54,213 nucleotides of DNA from an uncultured Clostridia bacterium. GTDB lineage: Bacteria; Bacillota; Clostridia; TANB77; CAG-508. The stretch is from positions 1-54,213 of the forward strand of contig CAJFRV010000005.1 of assembly GCA_904419495.1 (NCBI GenBank), given 5' to 3'. Positions 1 to 7,794 of this stretch are shown here, piece by piece. Numbering within the stretch: the first letter of the stretch is position 1; every line of letters begins with the position of its first letter. Below the pieces are notes generated by a model. The model was not told the origin of the DNA. It made no database searches and saw only the letters and a program-made list of their open reading frames with translations. The position numbers and the translations under genes were made by a program.

Positions 1-525
1 TACTAATGAATACTCTGCTCCTTCTATTTCAATTGGTGTTTTTACAGTTAAGTCTACTTGTTGTATTAATTCTGGTGTTGAATTGCTTTCTGGATTTGCT
101 ATAATTTCTGCTTGTGTGATTAACTCATCTTCTTTTCCTAAATACTCTACATCTCCATCTATACTAACTTTATAGATTCTTCCACTATCTACAAACTTTA
201 CAAAGTATCCTGATTCTTCTGTATCCGTTGTTACAATGGTCTCTCCTTCTCCTGTTATTTTATCCAATTCTTCTTGCAATTCATCTCTTACAAGATTTCC
301 TCTTTTATTATTTCCCATTGCTCTAACAGTTGCTTCTTCTACAACAGTTGCTTCTTCTACAATTTCTCTTTCATTTGCAATTTCTGTTTTTTCTTTTGCA
401 CTTAATGCGTTTTGTATAATTCCATTATCTCCTGTTATGGCTCCTATTGTAATTCCTGCTAAGATTAGTAACACAATAATGGTTATAACTAAAGCCAGTA
501 AAGTAATTCCTGTTTCTTTTTTCAT
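1..525 (-). CDS. Type IV pilin-like (pseudopilin) protein, partial
   Basis: Reading the minus strand from an ATG at 525 gives 175 codons that stay open to the window edge, so the C-terminus is missing. The N-terminus begins MKKETGITLLALVITII and continues as one hydrophobic helix. This is the class III signal/pilin form, with a short basic leader, Gly before a hydrophobic stretch, and Thr in place of the usual Phe. The rest is acidic and probably extracellular. A short tandem repeat (EEATV twice, about residues 58-67) follows the helix. It resembles the large pilin-like gene at the other end of the window. The prepilin peptidase at 44918-45668 could process it (inference). The exact role (adhesin, pilus, secretion) is unknown. 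Confidence 0.75.
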   Translation of the reverse strand, partial: MKKETGITLLALVITIIVLLILAGITIGAITGDNGIIQNALSAKEKTEIANEREIVEEATVVEEATVRAMGNNKRGNLVRDELQEELDKITGEGETIVTTDTEESGYFVKFVDSGRIYKVSIDGDVEYLGKEDELITQAEIIANPESNSTPELIQQVDLTVKTPIEIEGAEYSLV

Positions 526-583
526 CTTTTATACCTCTTTTCCTTTGTTTTTCTATTTTCCTGTCCATTTTTTATTTCTTTCA

Positions 584-773
584 GTCAAATACTTAAGGTA
601 TAAAATGAAAAAGCAGCAAGCTCTTTATTTAACTAAAAAATACTCATGTTTCGCTCTTTCTATTTTCACAATTTTCTATTTTTATTATTTTCTTTTTTAA
701 TTTTTCAATCTATTGACTTTACTATGTTTTATTGATAATATATGTTTAGATTTTTAATCGTTAAGTATTTGAC
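584..773. repeat. Intergenic region with a 13-bp inverted repeat
   Basis: The 445-base gap between the divergent pilin gene and the DUF4912 gene is very AT-rich and holds no convincing ORF. GTCAAATACTTAA at 584-596 recurs as its exact reverse complement at 761-773. It could be a paired regulator site upstream of the pilin gene, but nothing more specific is visible. Confidence 0.45.
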
Positions 774-902
774 TTAAGGATTTTTTTGTATATTAAATTT
801 TATTTTTCTTAATTATTTTTTTCTACTTCCATCGATTTTATATTAAAATTCTTAAGAAAAAATTTATATTCTAAAATAAATTTAAAAAATCATATTATCC
901 CC

Positions 903-929
903 TTGAATTTCTTTTTCATTTAGTATAAT
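903..929 (+). promoter_or_regulatory. Probable sigma-A promoter for the DUF4912 gene
   Basis: TTGAAT (903-908) and TATAAT (924-929) are separated by 15 bases, slightly short of the optimum. They lie about 40 bases upstream of the ATG at 971, which has a good ribosome site (AGGAGG, 959-964). Confidence 0.45.
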
Positions 930-970
930 ATATAAAAGTAATAAAAGAGATTTACATAGGAGGATATAGA

Positions 971-1945
971 ATGCCAAGAAAAACAAAAGAAACAAATGAA
1001 GAAACAAACGCAGTTATAGCAACGAAAAAAATAACTACAGAAAAAAAAGAACCAACTAAAAAAGAGACAAAATCTGTTGCTAAAAAAACAACTGCAAAAA
1101 AAGATGTTGTTGCCAAAACAGATATAAAAAAATCTTCTACTAAGAAAAGTGTAGCAAAAAAGACTTCTGCTACCTCTAAAACTGTTGCCACAAAAAAGGC
1201 GACAACTACTAAAAAGAAACCAACTACAAAATCAACAGCTAAAAAGGGTTCTACAAAAGCTGTTTCTAAAAAATCTACTGCAAAGAAAACTACCACATCT
1301 AAAAGAAAAAGCAGTACAACCAAAAAGCAAAAAGTAGATATCGTAGAATATTATGATTTACCTTATCGATATAATCAAACTGTTGTAAAAGTATTGGCAC
1401 AAACTCCTAATAATTTATTTATTTACTGGGATATATCTGATAAAGATAGAGAAAATTATAAAGCACAATATGGTGAAGACTTTTTTGAAAGCACTAAACC
1501 TGTTTTAATTATTCACAATACAACAATGAATTACAGTTTTGAAATAGATATTAATGATTTTGCAAATAGTTGGTATCTTCATGTAAATGATGCCAAATGT
1601 GATTATAAAATAGAATTAGGTAGACGCCCAATTAAAGAAAATCCAAAAATTAACACAGATTATATTTATATATCTACTTCAAATGATATTGAATCACCAA
1701 ATGACCATATCTTATTTAATAAAGAACAAAAAATGGTGTATTTTAGAAATGTAAAAACCGGTGTCCAAATTGAAAAACCAATTTCAGCAAATATTTCCTT
1801 TATTAGAAATATGGGAAAAATCTATAATATATATGATATTTATAAAGCAATTTATCAAAATGAAAATATTGAAGAAATTTATGATTTATCAAATCCTTCT
1901 TCTGGTAACCCATCATCAGGAAGTCTTTCTTCAAAATTCAAATAA
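971..1945 (+). CDS. DUF4912 protein with a long lysine-rich N-terminal tail
   Basis: The protein has 324 aa. Residues 1 to about 120 are almost entirely Lys, Thr, Ser and Ala in repeats such as KKTTAKK and KKSTAKK, like histone H1 tails. Residues from about 125 match the DUF4912 pattern (a tyrosine-rich entry, then LFIYWDISDKDRENY near residue 148, and later a conserved region with LGRRP). DUF4912 genes are commonly next to GH57 branching enzymes in clostridia, as here. A glycogen or surface-polysaccharide role is an inference from that context. The tail may bind nucleic acid or anionic polymer. A strong ribosome site sits just upstream. Confidence 0.75.
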   Translation: MPRKTKETNEETNAVIATKKITTEKKEPTKKETKSVAKKTTAKKDVVAKTDIKKSSTKKSVAKKTSATSKTVATKKATTTKKKPTTKSTAKKGSTKAVSKKSTAKKTTTSKRKSSTTKKQKVDIVEYYDLPYRYNQTVVKVLAQTPNNLFIYWDISDKDRENYKAQYGEDFFESTKPVLIIHNTTMNYSFEIDINDFANSWYLHVNDAKCDYKIELGRRPIKENPKINTDYIYISTSNDIESPNDHILFNKEQKMVYFRNVKTGVQIEKPISANISFIRNMGKIYNIYDIYKAIYQNENIEEIYDLSNPSSGNPSSGSLSSKFK

Positions 1946-2015
1946 TCTTGAGGCACTTTAGGTTGCAATCAAAAGTGTCTCATTCATTTTCTATAAGTTA
2001 AAAATAATATTACAT

Positions 2016-2076
2016 AGAAAAATTGCAAAGCAATTTTTCTGTTCGACAAGTCTTAACGCTTTTTCGAGAACTTAAA
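2016..2076. repeat. Dispersed repeat, copy A (hairpin plus tail)
   Basis: This 60-base stretch contains a perfect hairpin (GAAAAATTGC / GCAATTTTTC, 2017-2039) followed by a tail ending in a TTCGAGAACTTAAA-like sequence. The same unit is found in reverse orientation at 42430-42493 with a few differences. It lies in the 219-base gap between the DUF4912 and GH57 genes and may act as a terminator or a small mobile repeat. Confidence 0.65.
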
Positions 2077-2164
2077 CAAGACAGTTAGGAAAATGATGCA
2101 AAACCATTCTCTCAAAGCAAGATTTGTTTAGATAAATTTAGTAACAAATAAAAGGAGAATTTAA

Positions 2165-3751
2165 ATGCAAGAGAAAAAAGGATATGTTAGTTTCGTTCTT
2201 CATGCACATCTTCCATTTATCCATCATCCTGAAAGTGATGACTATTTAGAAGAATCTTGGTTATATGAAGCAATATCTGAAACCTATATACCATTATTAA
2301 CAAATTTTCAAAAACTAGTAGATGAAGGCGTTAATTTTAGAATCACCATGTCTATGACACCTCCTCTACTTTCTATGTTAGATAATAAATTATTACAAAG
2401 AAAATACATTCGTTATTTAAAACAATTAATTGAACTATCTGGAAAAGAAATTAAAAGAACTGCTGGTGATGAGCGTTTAAATCAATTAGCCCATTACTAT
2501 TATGATAGATATTCAAATGATTTACATCTATTTAAAGATGTATATAAATGTAATTTAATTCAAGCTTTTAAACATTTTCAAGACATTGGTGTTCTAGAAA
2601 TTATCACTTGTGGAGCAACACATGGATATTTCCCAATACTATATGTCAATGAAAAAACGGTAAAAGCACAAATTGCAGTTGGTGTTCAAACATATGAAAG
2701 ATATTTTGGAAGAAAACCTCGTGGTATTTGGCTTCCTGAATGTGGTTATGTACCAGAAGCTGATAAGTATTTAAAAGAATTTGGCATTGACTATATTATT
2801 ACTGAAACACACGGAATTTTATATGCAGATCCTACACCTTTGTATGGTACTTTCGCTCCTATTGTTTCCCCTGAAGGTGTTGTCGCTTTTGGTAGAGATA
2901 TTGAATCTTCAAGACAAGTATGGAGTTCTATTAATGGATATCCCGGGGATTTTAACTACAGAGAATTTTACCGTGATATTGGTTATGATGCTGATTACGA
3001 TTACATCAAACCATATATCGCCCATAATGGTGTCAGAGTCCATACAGGTATCAAATATTATAGAATTACAGGAAAAACCGAATTTAAAGATTATTATAAT
3101 ATTCAATGGGCTAAAGATTCAGCTGAAAAACAAGCTGGTCACTTCTTTGATTGTAGAAATGCTCAAATTGAAAACCTTGCCCAATATACGGAAAACCCAC
3201 CAATTATTTTATGTCCCTATGATGCTGAATTATATGGACACTGGTGGTATGAAGGACCTTATTGGTTATATGTTTTATTTAAAAAAATTTATTATGATGA
3301 TTGTAATTTTGAGTTAATTACACCATCTGAATATATTGATAAATATCCAAATATGCAAGTTGCTTCTCCTTGTCGTTCTAGCTGGGGTGCAAATGGATAT
3401 AGTGAAGTATGGTTAAATCCAACAAATGATTATGCTCATAGACATCTTCATGTTGCAGGTGATAGAATGTGTGAACTTGCACATTTATATCCAAATGCTA
3501 AAGGTTTAAAGAAAAAAGCTTTAAATCAATGTGCTAGAGAATTATTATTAGCACAAAGTAGTGATTGGCTATTTATCATCACAAATGGTACAATGGTAGA
3601 TTATGCTAAAAAAAGAATCAAAGATCATATTGGTCGATTTACAAAATTGTATTATCAAATAAAAGAAAATACTATTGATGAAGATTTCTTAAAAGATATC
3701 TCAAAAAAAGATTGTGTCTTTCCAGATATTGATTACATGATTTATTATTAA
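2165..3751 (+). CDS. GH57 1,4-alpha-glucan branching enzyme (DUF1957 type)
   Basis: The protein has 528 aa and makes alpha-1,6 branches in glycogen-like glucans in the cytoplasm. The N-terminus has the family hallmark HAHLPFIHHPE. The likely nucleophile is Glu192 in GIWLPECGY and the likely acid/base is Asp353 in CPYDAELYGHWW. The C-terminal part (from about residue 420) matches the DUF1957 helical domain, with conserved RSSWGANGY and SSDWLF motifs. The length is normal for the bacterial TK1436-like group. It has no signal peptide. The start has a ribosome site AAAGGAG. It follows the DUF4912 gene, a known clostridial pairing. Confidence 0.9.
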   Translation: MQEKKGYVSFVLHAHLPFIHHPESDDYLEESWLYEAISETYIPLLTNFQKLVDEGVNFRITMSMTPPLLSMLDNKLLQRKYIRYLKQLIELSGKEIKRTAGDERLNQLAHYYYDRYSNDLHLFKDVYKCNLIQAFKHFQDIGVLEIITCGATHGYFPILYVNEKTVKAQIAVGVQTYERYFGRKPRGIWLPECGYVPEADKYLKEFGIDYIITETHGILYADPTPLYGTFAPIVSPEGVVAFGRDIESSRQVWSSINGYPGDFNYREFYRDIGYDADYDYIKPYIAHNGVRVHTGIKYYRITGKTEFKDYYNIQWAKDSAEKQAGHFFDCRNAQIENLAQYTENPPIILCPYDAELYGHWWYEGPYWLYVLFKKIYYDDCNFELITPSEYIDKYPNMQVASPCRSSWGANGYSEVWLNPTNDYAHRHLHVAGDRMCELAHLYPNAKGLKKKALNQCARELLLAQSSDWLFIITNGTMVDYAKKRIKDHIGRFTKLYYQIKENTIDEDFLKDISKKDCVFPDIDYMIYY

Positions 3752-3752
3752 A

Positions 3753-3855
3753 ATGATTTTGGGGACGGAGCAAAAAATCATCATTTTTATAAAGATTTTT
3801 AATAAAATTTTTTATAAAATAAATGATGATTTTTTGCTCCGTCCCCAAAATCATC
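3753..3855. repeat. GGGGACGG-type palindromic repeat pair
   Basis: Two inverted arms of about 34 bases (3754-3787 and 3821-3854) each contain GGGGACGGAGCAAAAAATC. Each arm is also bounded by short self-complementary ends (ATGAT / ATCAT). The unit sits just after the GH57 stop codon and could fold into a strong hairpin. Related copies are at 16235 and 31734. By recall, not search, this core resembles REP-like repeats seen with IS200/RAYT-type transposases in Firmicutes. Confidence 0.8.
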
Positions 3856-3936
3856 ACTTAATTTTTTTCTTATCATATAATAATGTATAAGTTTTTTAAG
3901 TTTGGTAGATACTAGTTTTATGAGAAAGGGGTATTT

Positions 3937-4812
3937 TTGTATATGAAATCTTTATGTATAAAAACAAATAATTCTAAAATACTAGATTATCTACTAAATG
4001 AATTGAAATATTCTGAAATACAACACATCTGTTTTTCTAAAAATCAATTTAAAAATTACAAAAACATTATCATTCATTATCTTTCTAGTAATGATTACCC
4101 TTACTTTTTTTCTAAAATCAGTACCCTTTTATCTTTCATGATAATTGATGAATTTGAAGATGTTCTTATGAAAAGAATTATTGATAAAAATTATTTTTAT
4201 TTTGATGCACTTGAAAGAAACAAAATTCTAAAAAATTGTTATAATATATTGTCAGATGAATATTATTCATGGTTTGATAAAAAATTTGACGCACTTTATA
4301 ATAGTATATATTCTTTTATATCCAATAATAAGATTATGATACTTGATGGTTTCATAAACTTTAGATTGCAAAAATACACTTCTATTTTAGATGAAATTAT
4401 ATCTGAAGGTGTAAATACTTACATTATTGAAAAAGAATATATGGAATTTATTTCTTTATTAAAATTATATATCAACTCGCAAGGTAATAATTCCAATGTT
4501 GTACATTTAATTTATAGACCTACAGAATCTCTCTTATTAGATGAAAATAAAAATTTAATCTTAACTTCAGATGAATTTTTTAATGCCAAATATTTAAGTG
4601 ACATTTCTTTTTCTTCTAATGATTATACTTTAAATTCTCTATTAACTCTACTTCCTAAGAAAATATATATTCACTTAATCGATAATCAAATAGATGAATT
4701 TATTAATACTCTACAATTAATTTTTGAAAATCGTATTTCCATCTGTTTGAATTGTGAAATTTGTAATTTATATCGATATCACAAAAAAACACTTACCAAA
4801 AACAATACTTGA
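3937..4812 (+). CDS. ytxC: YtxC-family putative sporulation protein
   Basis: The protein has 291 aa. The motif FINFRLQKYTSILDEIISEG followed by IEKEYMEFISLLKLY is typical of the YtxC family, whose precise role in sporulation is unknown. The reading frame opens with TTG at 3937, six bases after a GAAAGGGG ribosome site. An ATG two codons later (3943) is the alternative start. No membrane segment or signal peptide is seen. It is a single gene between a repeat and a bidirectional terminator. The family assignment rests on the central motif block; the C-terminal part is divergent and ends with a Cys pair. Confidence 0.75.
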   Translation: MYMKSLCIKTNNSKILDYLLNELKYSEIQHICFSKNQFKNYKNIIIHYLSSNDYPYFFSKISTLLSFMIIDEFEDVLMKRIIDKNYFYFDALERNKILKNCYNILSDEYYSWFDKKFDALYNSIYSFISNNKIMILDGFINFRLQKYTSILDEIISEGVNTYIIEKEYMEFISLLKLYINSQGNNSNVVHLIYRPTESLLLDENKNLILTSDEFFNAKYLSDISFSSNDYTLNSLLTLLPKKIYIHLIDNQIDEFINTLQLIFENRISICLNCEICNLYRYHKKTLTKNNT

Positions 4813-4855
4813 TAATAAACAATTTTTTATATAAATTCCTATATAATAAAGTAAA

Positions 4856-4898
4856 ATGCACCTAACATATTAAATACCTTTAATATTGATAGGTGCAT
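4856..4898. terminator. Bidirectional terminator between convergent genes
   Basis: ATGCACCT (4856-4863) pairs with AGGTGCAT (4891-4898), with further AT pairing inside. It lies between the convergent ytxC gene and the gene at 4921-5691, and can serve both strands. Confidence 0.6.
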
Positions 4899-4920
4899 CT
4901 TCTCTATAGTATTTTAGATA

Positions 4921-5691
4921 CTATCCATTTATAATAGAATTTAAAGAATTAATAGCATCTTGTAATCCCGGTAACAATGCTTTTACTAAATTTTCATCAG
5001 CTTGTACTTTCCAGTTTCCTTCTTGTTTTATTAATTGTATTGTTGTATTTACTGTTTTTGTTTGGATTTGATCATTTTTTAATTGTTCTTTTAATTTATT
5101 ATTTTGCTCTTCTTCTGTAAAAGATTCTCCACTAAATGCAATTTTTAAAGCTTCTTGTGTATAATTAGATATAATTTGTTCAAAATCCTTGTTGGTAATT
5201 TCTACTTCGACACTTGCTTTATCAGCCTCTTTTGTGATGTTCATAATCTTCCATGATAATTTATTAAATAATAGGCTTTGTGTTTCTTGATCCATTTCTG
5301 AATCTTTTAGCATTTCTGATTGATTGACAACTTCATCATAATTAATATATTTATTTACACTTTCAAAATCTGCATTTTTTAAACTATTTAGCATTCCATC
5401 TACAGTTTTTTCTGGTGTTTCTGGTAATAACAATAATGCTGTTACAATAGCCAATACTATTAATAATAGTATAACTCCCCCAACCCAATATCCAACTTTT
5501 TTATTATTCTTATTTTCCTTATTTTCTTTTTTGCTGGTCTTATTTGCTTTTTTATTTTCAACTGCATTCATTTCTTTTTCTTTTTTTAAATCTTTTCCAG
5601 ATACTTTATTAAATTTTGGTTCTTCTACTTTTTGTTTTTTTACTTCTTCTACCTTTTTTGTATTATCTACTTTTTCCTCTTTTTTATCCAT
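4921..5691 (-). CDS. Membrane-anchored protein with extracytoplasmic NTF2-like domain
   Basis: The protein has 256 aa. Residues 1-65 are very Lys/Glu/Asn-rich and cytoplasmic. Residues about 66-92 form one transmembrane helix (YWVGGVILLLIVLAIVTALL). The remainder starts with PEKTVDGMLNSLKNADFESV, the typical opening of DUF4878/NTF2-like lipoprotein domains, and ends with a beta-rich segment including GNWKVQADENLV. It probably displays this small fold outside the cell. No catalytic residue is evident and the substrate is unknown. The gene lies downstream of gpr on the same strand, with about 90 bases between them. Confidence 0.65.
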   Translation of the reverse strand: MDKKEEKVDNTKKVEEVKKQKVEEPKFNKVSGKDLKKEKEMNAVENKKANKTSKKENKENKNNKKVGYWVGGVILLLIVLAIVTALLLLPETPEKTVDGMLNSLKNADFESVNKYINYDEVVNQSEMLKDSEMDQETQSLLFNKLSWKIMNITKEADKASVEVEITNKDFEQIISNYTQEALKIAFSGESFTEEEQNNKLKEQLKNDQIQTKTVNTTIQLIKQEGNWKVQADENLVKALLPGLQDAINSLNSIING

Positions 5692-5784
5692 AGAAATCCC
5701 TCTTTTCTTATTTTCTATTTATAAGAATTATATATTAAGAAAGATTTTTTTCAACTATTTTTCTACATTTTTTTGCAAATCATT

Positions 5785-6720
5785 TCATATAGCCTGATTA
5801 ATTCCTGTTGCTACAATTTTACTCATATTTTCTATTAATCCATCAATTTCCTTTGGAGTTACAATTAAATTATAATCTTGTGGAACTAATGCTTCTTTTA
5901 TTTCCTCATAATTATCTTCTGCTTTTAATTGATTTAGATAATCATTAGATTTTGCTTCATCCTGCAATTTTGTAATAAATAAATCCAATGAATCATTTAC
6001 TAAAACTGCTGTTTCCACAACTGTTGGAATTCCAATTGCTACTACTGGAATTCCTAATGTATTTTGACTAATTTCTTTCCTAGTATTTCCAACACCTGCT
6101 CCGGGTACTATTCCTGTGTCTGATATTTGCACAGTACTACTAATTCTTTCTATACTTCTAGAAGCTAATGCATCAATAACTATCAATAATTTAGGATGTA
6201 TATTTTCAACGATTCCTTTTAAAATTTCTACTGTTTCTATTCCTGTTGTTCCTAAAACTCCGGGAGATATGGCACTAACATTTCTAGCACCTTCTTTTAC
6301 ATATTGTGGTAAATATTTAATCATATGTCTTGTTACCTCTATATCATTAATGACTTTAGGGCCTAATGCATCTGGAGTCACATAGATATTTCCAAGTCCA
6401 ACCACCAATATCTCCCCATTTTTATCAACATGACTATCTACAATTTTTCTTAATTCATCTGCCACTGTATCTGCTGATGTTTGAATTTCCTCTTCTCCTG
6501 CAATTTTTAAATTTTTAATATCAATCGTCACATACACACCTTTTGGCTTTCCAATTGCCTTCTCTCCTTCTTCATTCGTTATCTTTACCCTATCTACTTT
6601 TATATTTTCATTGATTTGTTGTTCCTCACTTTCTATACCATTAATTTCATTTTCTAATTTATTTGCTGTTCTATATATTTCTCTTCTTTCTGCCGCCAAA
6701 TCTGTTCTGAAATTAAACAT
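5785..6720 (-). CDS. gpr: Germination protease (GPR endopeptidase)
   Basis: The enzyme degrades small acid-soluble spore proteins (such as SspH at 34149) during germination. I place the start at 6720 because AAAGGAG lies just upstream, giving 311 aa beginning MFNFRTDLAAE. The frame extends 13 codons further up without a ribosome site. Family motifs include FRTDLAAE near the N-terminus (processed in the zymogen), VVGLGN, TPDALGPKV, the SPGVLG(T)TG block, IDALASRS and VPGAGVGN. GPR is an atypical aspartic-type protease. Two Pro-Gly pairs are encoded CCC-GGA, following the window-wide pattern. Confidence 0.93.
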   Translation of the reverse strand: MFNFRTDLAAERREIYRTANKLENEINGIESEEQQINENIKVDRVKITNEEGEKAIGKPKGVYVTIDIKNLKIAGEEEIQTSADTVADELRKIVDSHVDKNGEILVVGLGNIYVTPDALGPKVINDIEVTRHMIKYLPQYVKEGARNVSAISPGVLGTTGIETVEILKGIVENIHPKLLIVIDALASRSIERISSTVQISDTGIVPGAGVGNTRKEISQNTLGIPVVAIGIPTVVETAVLVNDSLDLFITKLQDEAKSNDYLNQLKAEDNYEEIKEALVPQDYNLIVTPKEIDGLIENMSKIVATGINQAI

Positions 6721-6820
6721 ACTATTCTCCTTTCTTTGAACTTTAGAAACATCCTCCAAAGTTCATCATATATTGTGTTTATTATTTGTAAAATTTTTAA
6801 ATTTATTCTTTTCTAAAATC

Positions 6821-6856
6821 AAAAAAAGAACTCTAAGGACATTTCCCTAAAGTTCT
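6821..6856 (-). terminator. Intrinsic terminator overlapping the hydrolase stop codon
   Basis: On the minus strand, AGAACTTTAGGGAAATGTCC pairs with the downstream half AGAGTTCT and is followed by a run of T (6821-6827). The stop codon of the hydrolase gene lies inside the stem. Confidence 0.75.
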
Positions 6857-7779
6857 ATATATTTTCTTAACCATCTATATATATCATTATATATCTTTCT
6901 TCTGCATTCTTCGTGTAATATATCATGTCGTAAATCTCTATATAATCTTATATCTACATTTTCTATACCTGCTTTTCTAAATACATCAAATGTCTTAATC
7001 GTACCTTTTCCAAAATCACCTACAGGATCTTTATCTCCTGATAATAGCAAAATAGGTATTTTTTTATTCATTTTTTGAATATTTTTTAAATTTGATGTAT
7101 ATTGCATTCCAGATAATAATTCTCTAAATAATCCTGCTGAATAACTTTCACCTCTTAATGGGTCTTCTAAATATTCATCTATTGCCTCTTCGTTTGCACA
7201 TAACCAATCACATTCTGTTCTATTCGGTTTAAATAATTGATTATATGTTTCAAACGTTAAACCTTTAATCACTGGGCTAGTATTTTCTTCTCCAACTTTT
7301 TTGGCTTCTTTATTTGCCAACATTTTTGCAATAGCAATTTTAAAGTTTGGTATATATCCTGTTCCCATAATAATCACAGCATCTATTGGTTCTTTATAAT
7401 CAATCAAATATGTTCTTACCAAAAAAGAACCTAATGAAAATCCTAGCAAAACATATGGTACATCTGGATATTTTTCCTTTGTCATTTTCCTACAAGTTTC
7501 CATATCTTTTACGACAAAGTTCCAACTGTTTTTTGGTCCAAAATACATTGGTTTACTATTTGGTGCAATTGATGTTCCATGTCCTAAATGATCATTTCCC
7601 ACAACCACAAATCCTCTTTGGGTAAAATATTCTGCAAAATGTTCATATCTTAATATATGTTCTGTTACTCCGTGCGCTATTTGAATTACACCTATAATCT
7701 CTTTTTTAGGCTTCCATTCTACTGCATGAATCTGTGTTTTTTTATCTGCTGATGGATAATAGAATTCTTGTTTTATCAT
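6847..7779 (-). CDS. Alpha/beta hydrolase (serine aminopeptidase S33 / monoacylglycerol lipase-like)
   Basis: The protein has 310 aa. The nucleophile elbow is GFSLGS (Ser115). The family's GHGTS oxyanion/lid-proximal motif is at 66-70. The Asp is probably in LLSGDKDPVG and the His in DLRHDILHE near the C-terminus. The lid domain lies between. The fold suggests a lysophospholipase or monoacylglycerol lipase acting in the cytoplasm; no signal peptide is present. The substrate cannot be told from sequence. The stop of uvrA lies 15 bases upstream of this start, so the two are probably co-transcribed. Confidence 0.85.
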   Translation of the reverse strand: MIKQEFYYPSADKKTQIHAVEWKPKKEIIGVIQIAHGVTEHILRYEHFAEYFTQRGFVVVGNDHLGHGTSIAPNSKPMYFGPKNSWNFVVKDMETCRKMTKEKYPDVPYVLLGFSLGSFLVRTYLIDYKEPIDAVIIMGTGYIPNFKIAIAKMLANKEAKKVGEENTSPVIKGLTFETYNQLFKPNRTECDWLCANEEAIDEYLEDPLRGESYSAGLFRELLSGMQYTSNLKNIQKMNKKIPILLLSGDKDPVGDFGKGTIKTFDVFRKAGIENVDIRLYRDLRHDILHEECRRKIYNDIYRWLRKYIEL

Positions 7780-7794
7780 ATCATCACCTATTTT

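Noticed and set aside
952..1323. 123-aa minus-strand ORF opposite the Lys-rich tail
   Set aside because: It is the antisense of the Lys/Thr repeats (Phe/Val-rich) and has no ribosome site.
5785..6759. Longer start for Gpr at 6759
   Set aside because: The extra 13 residues have no ribosome site, while AAAGGAG is correctly placed for 6720.
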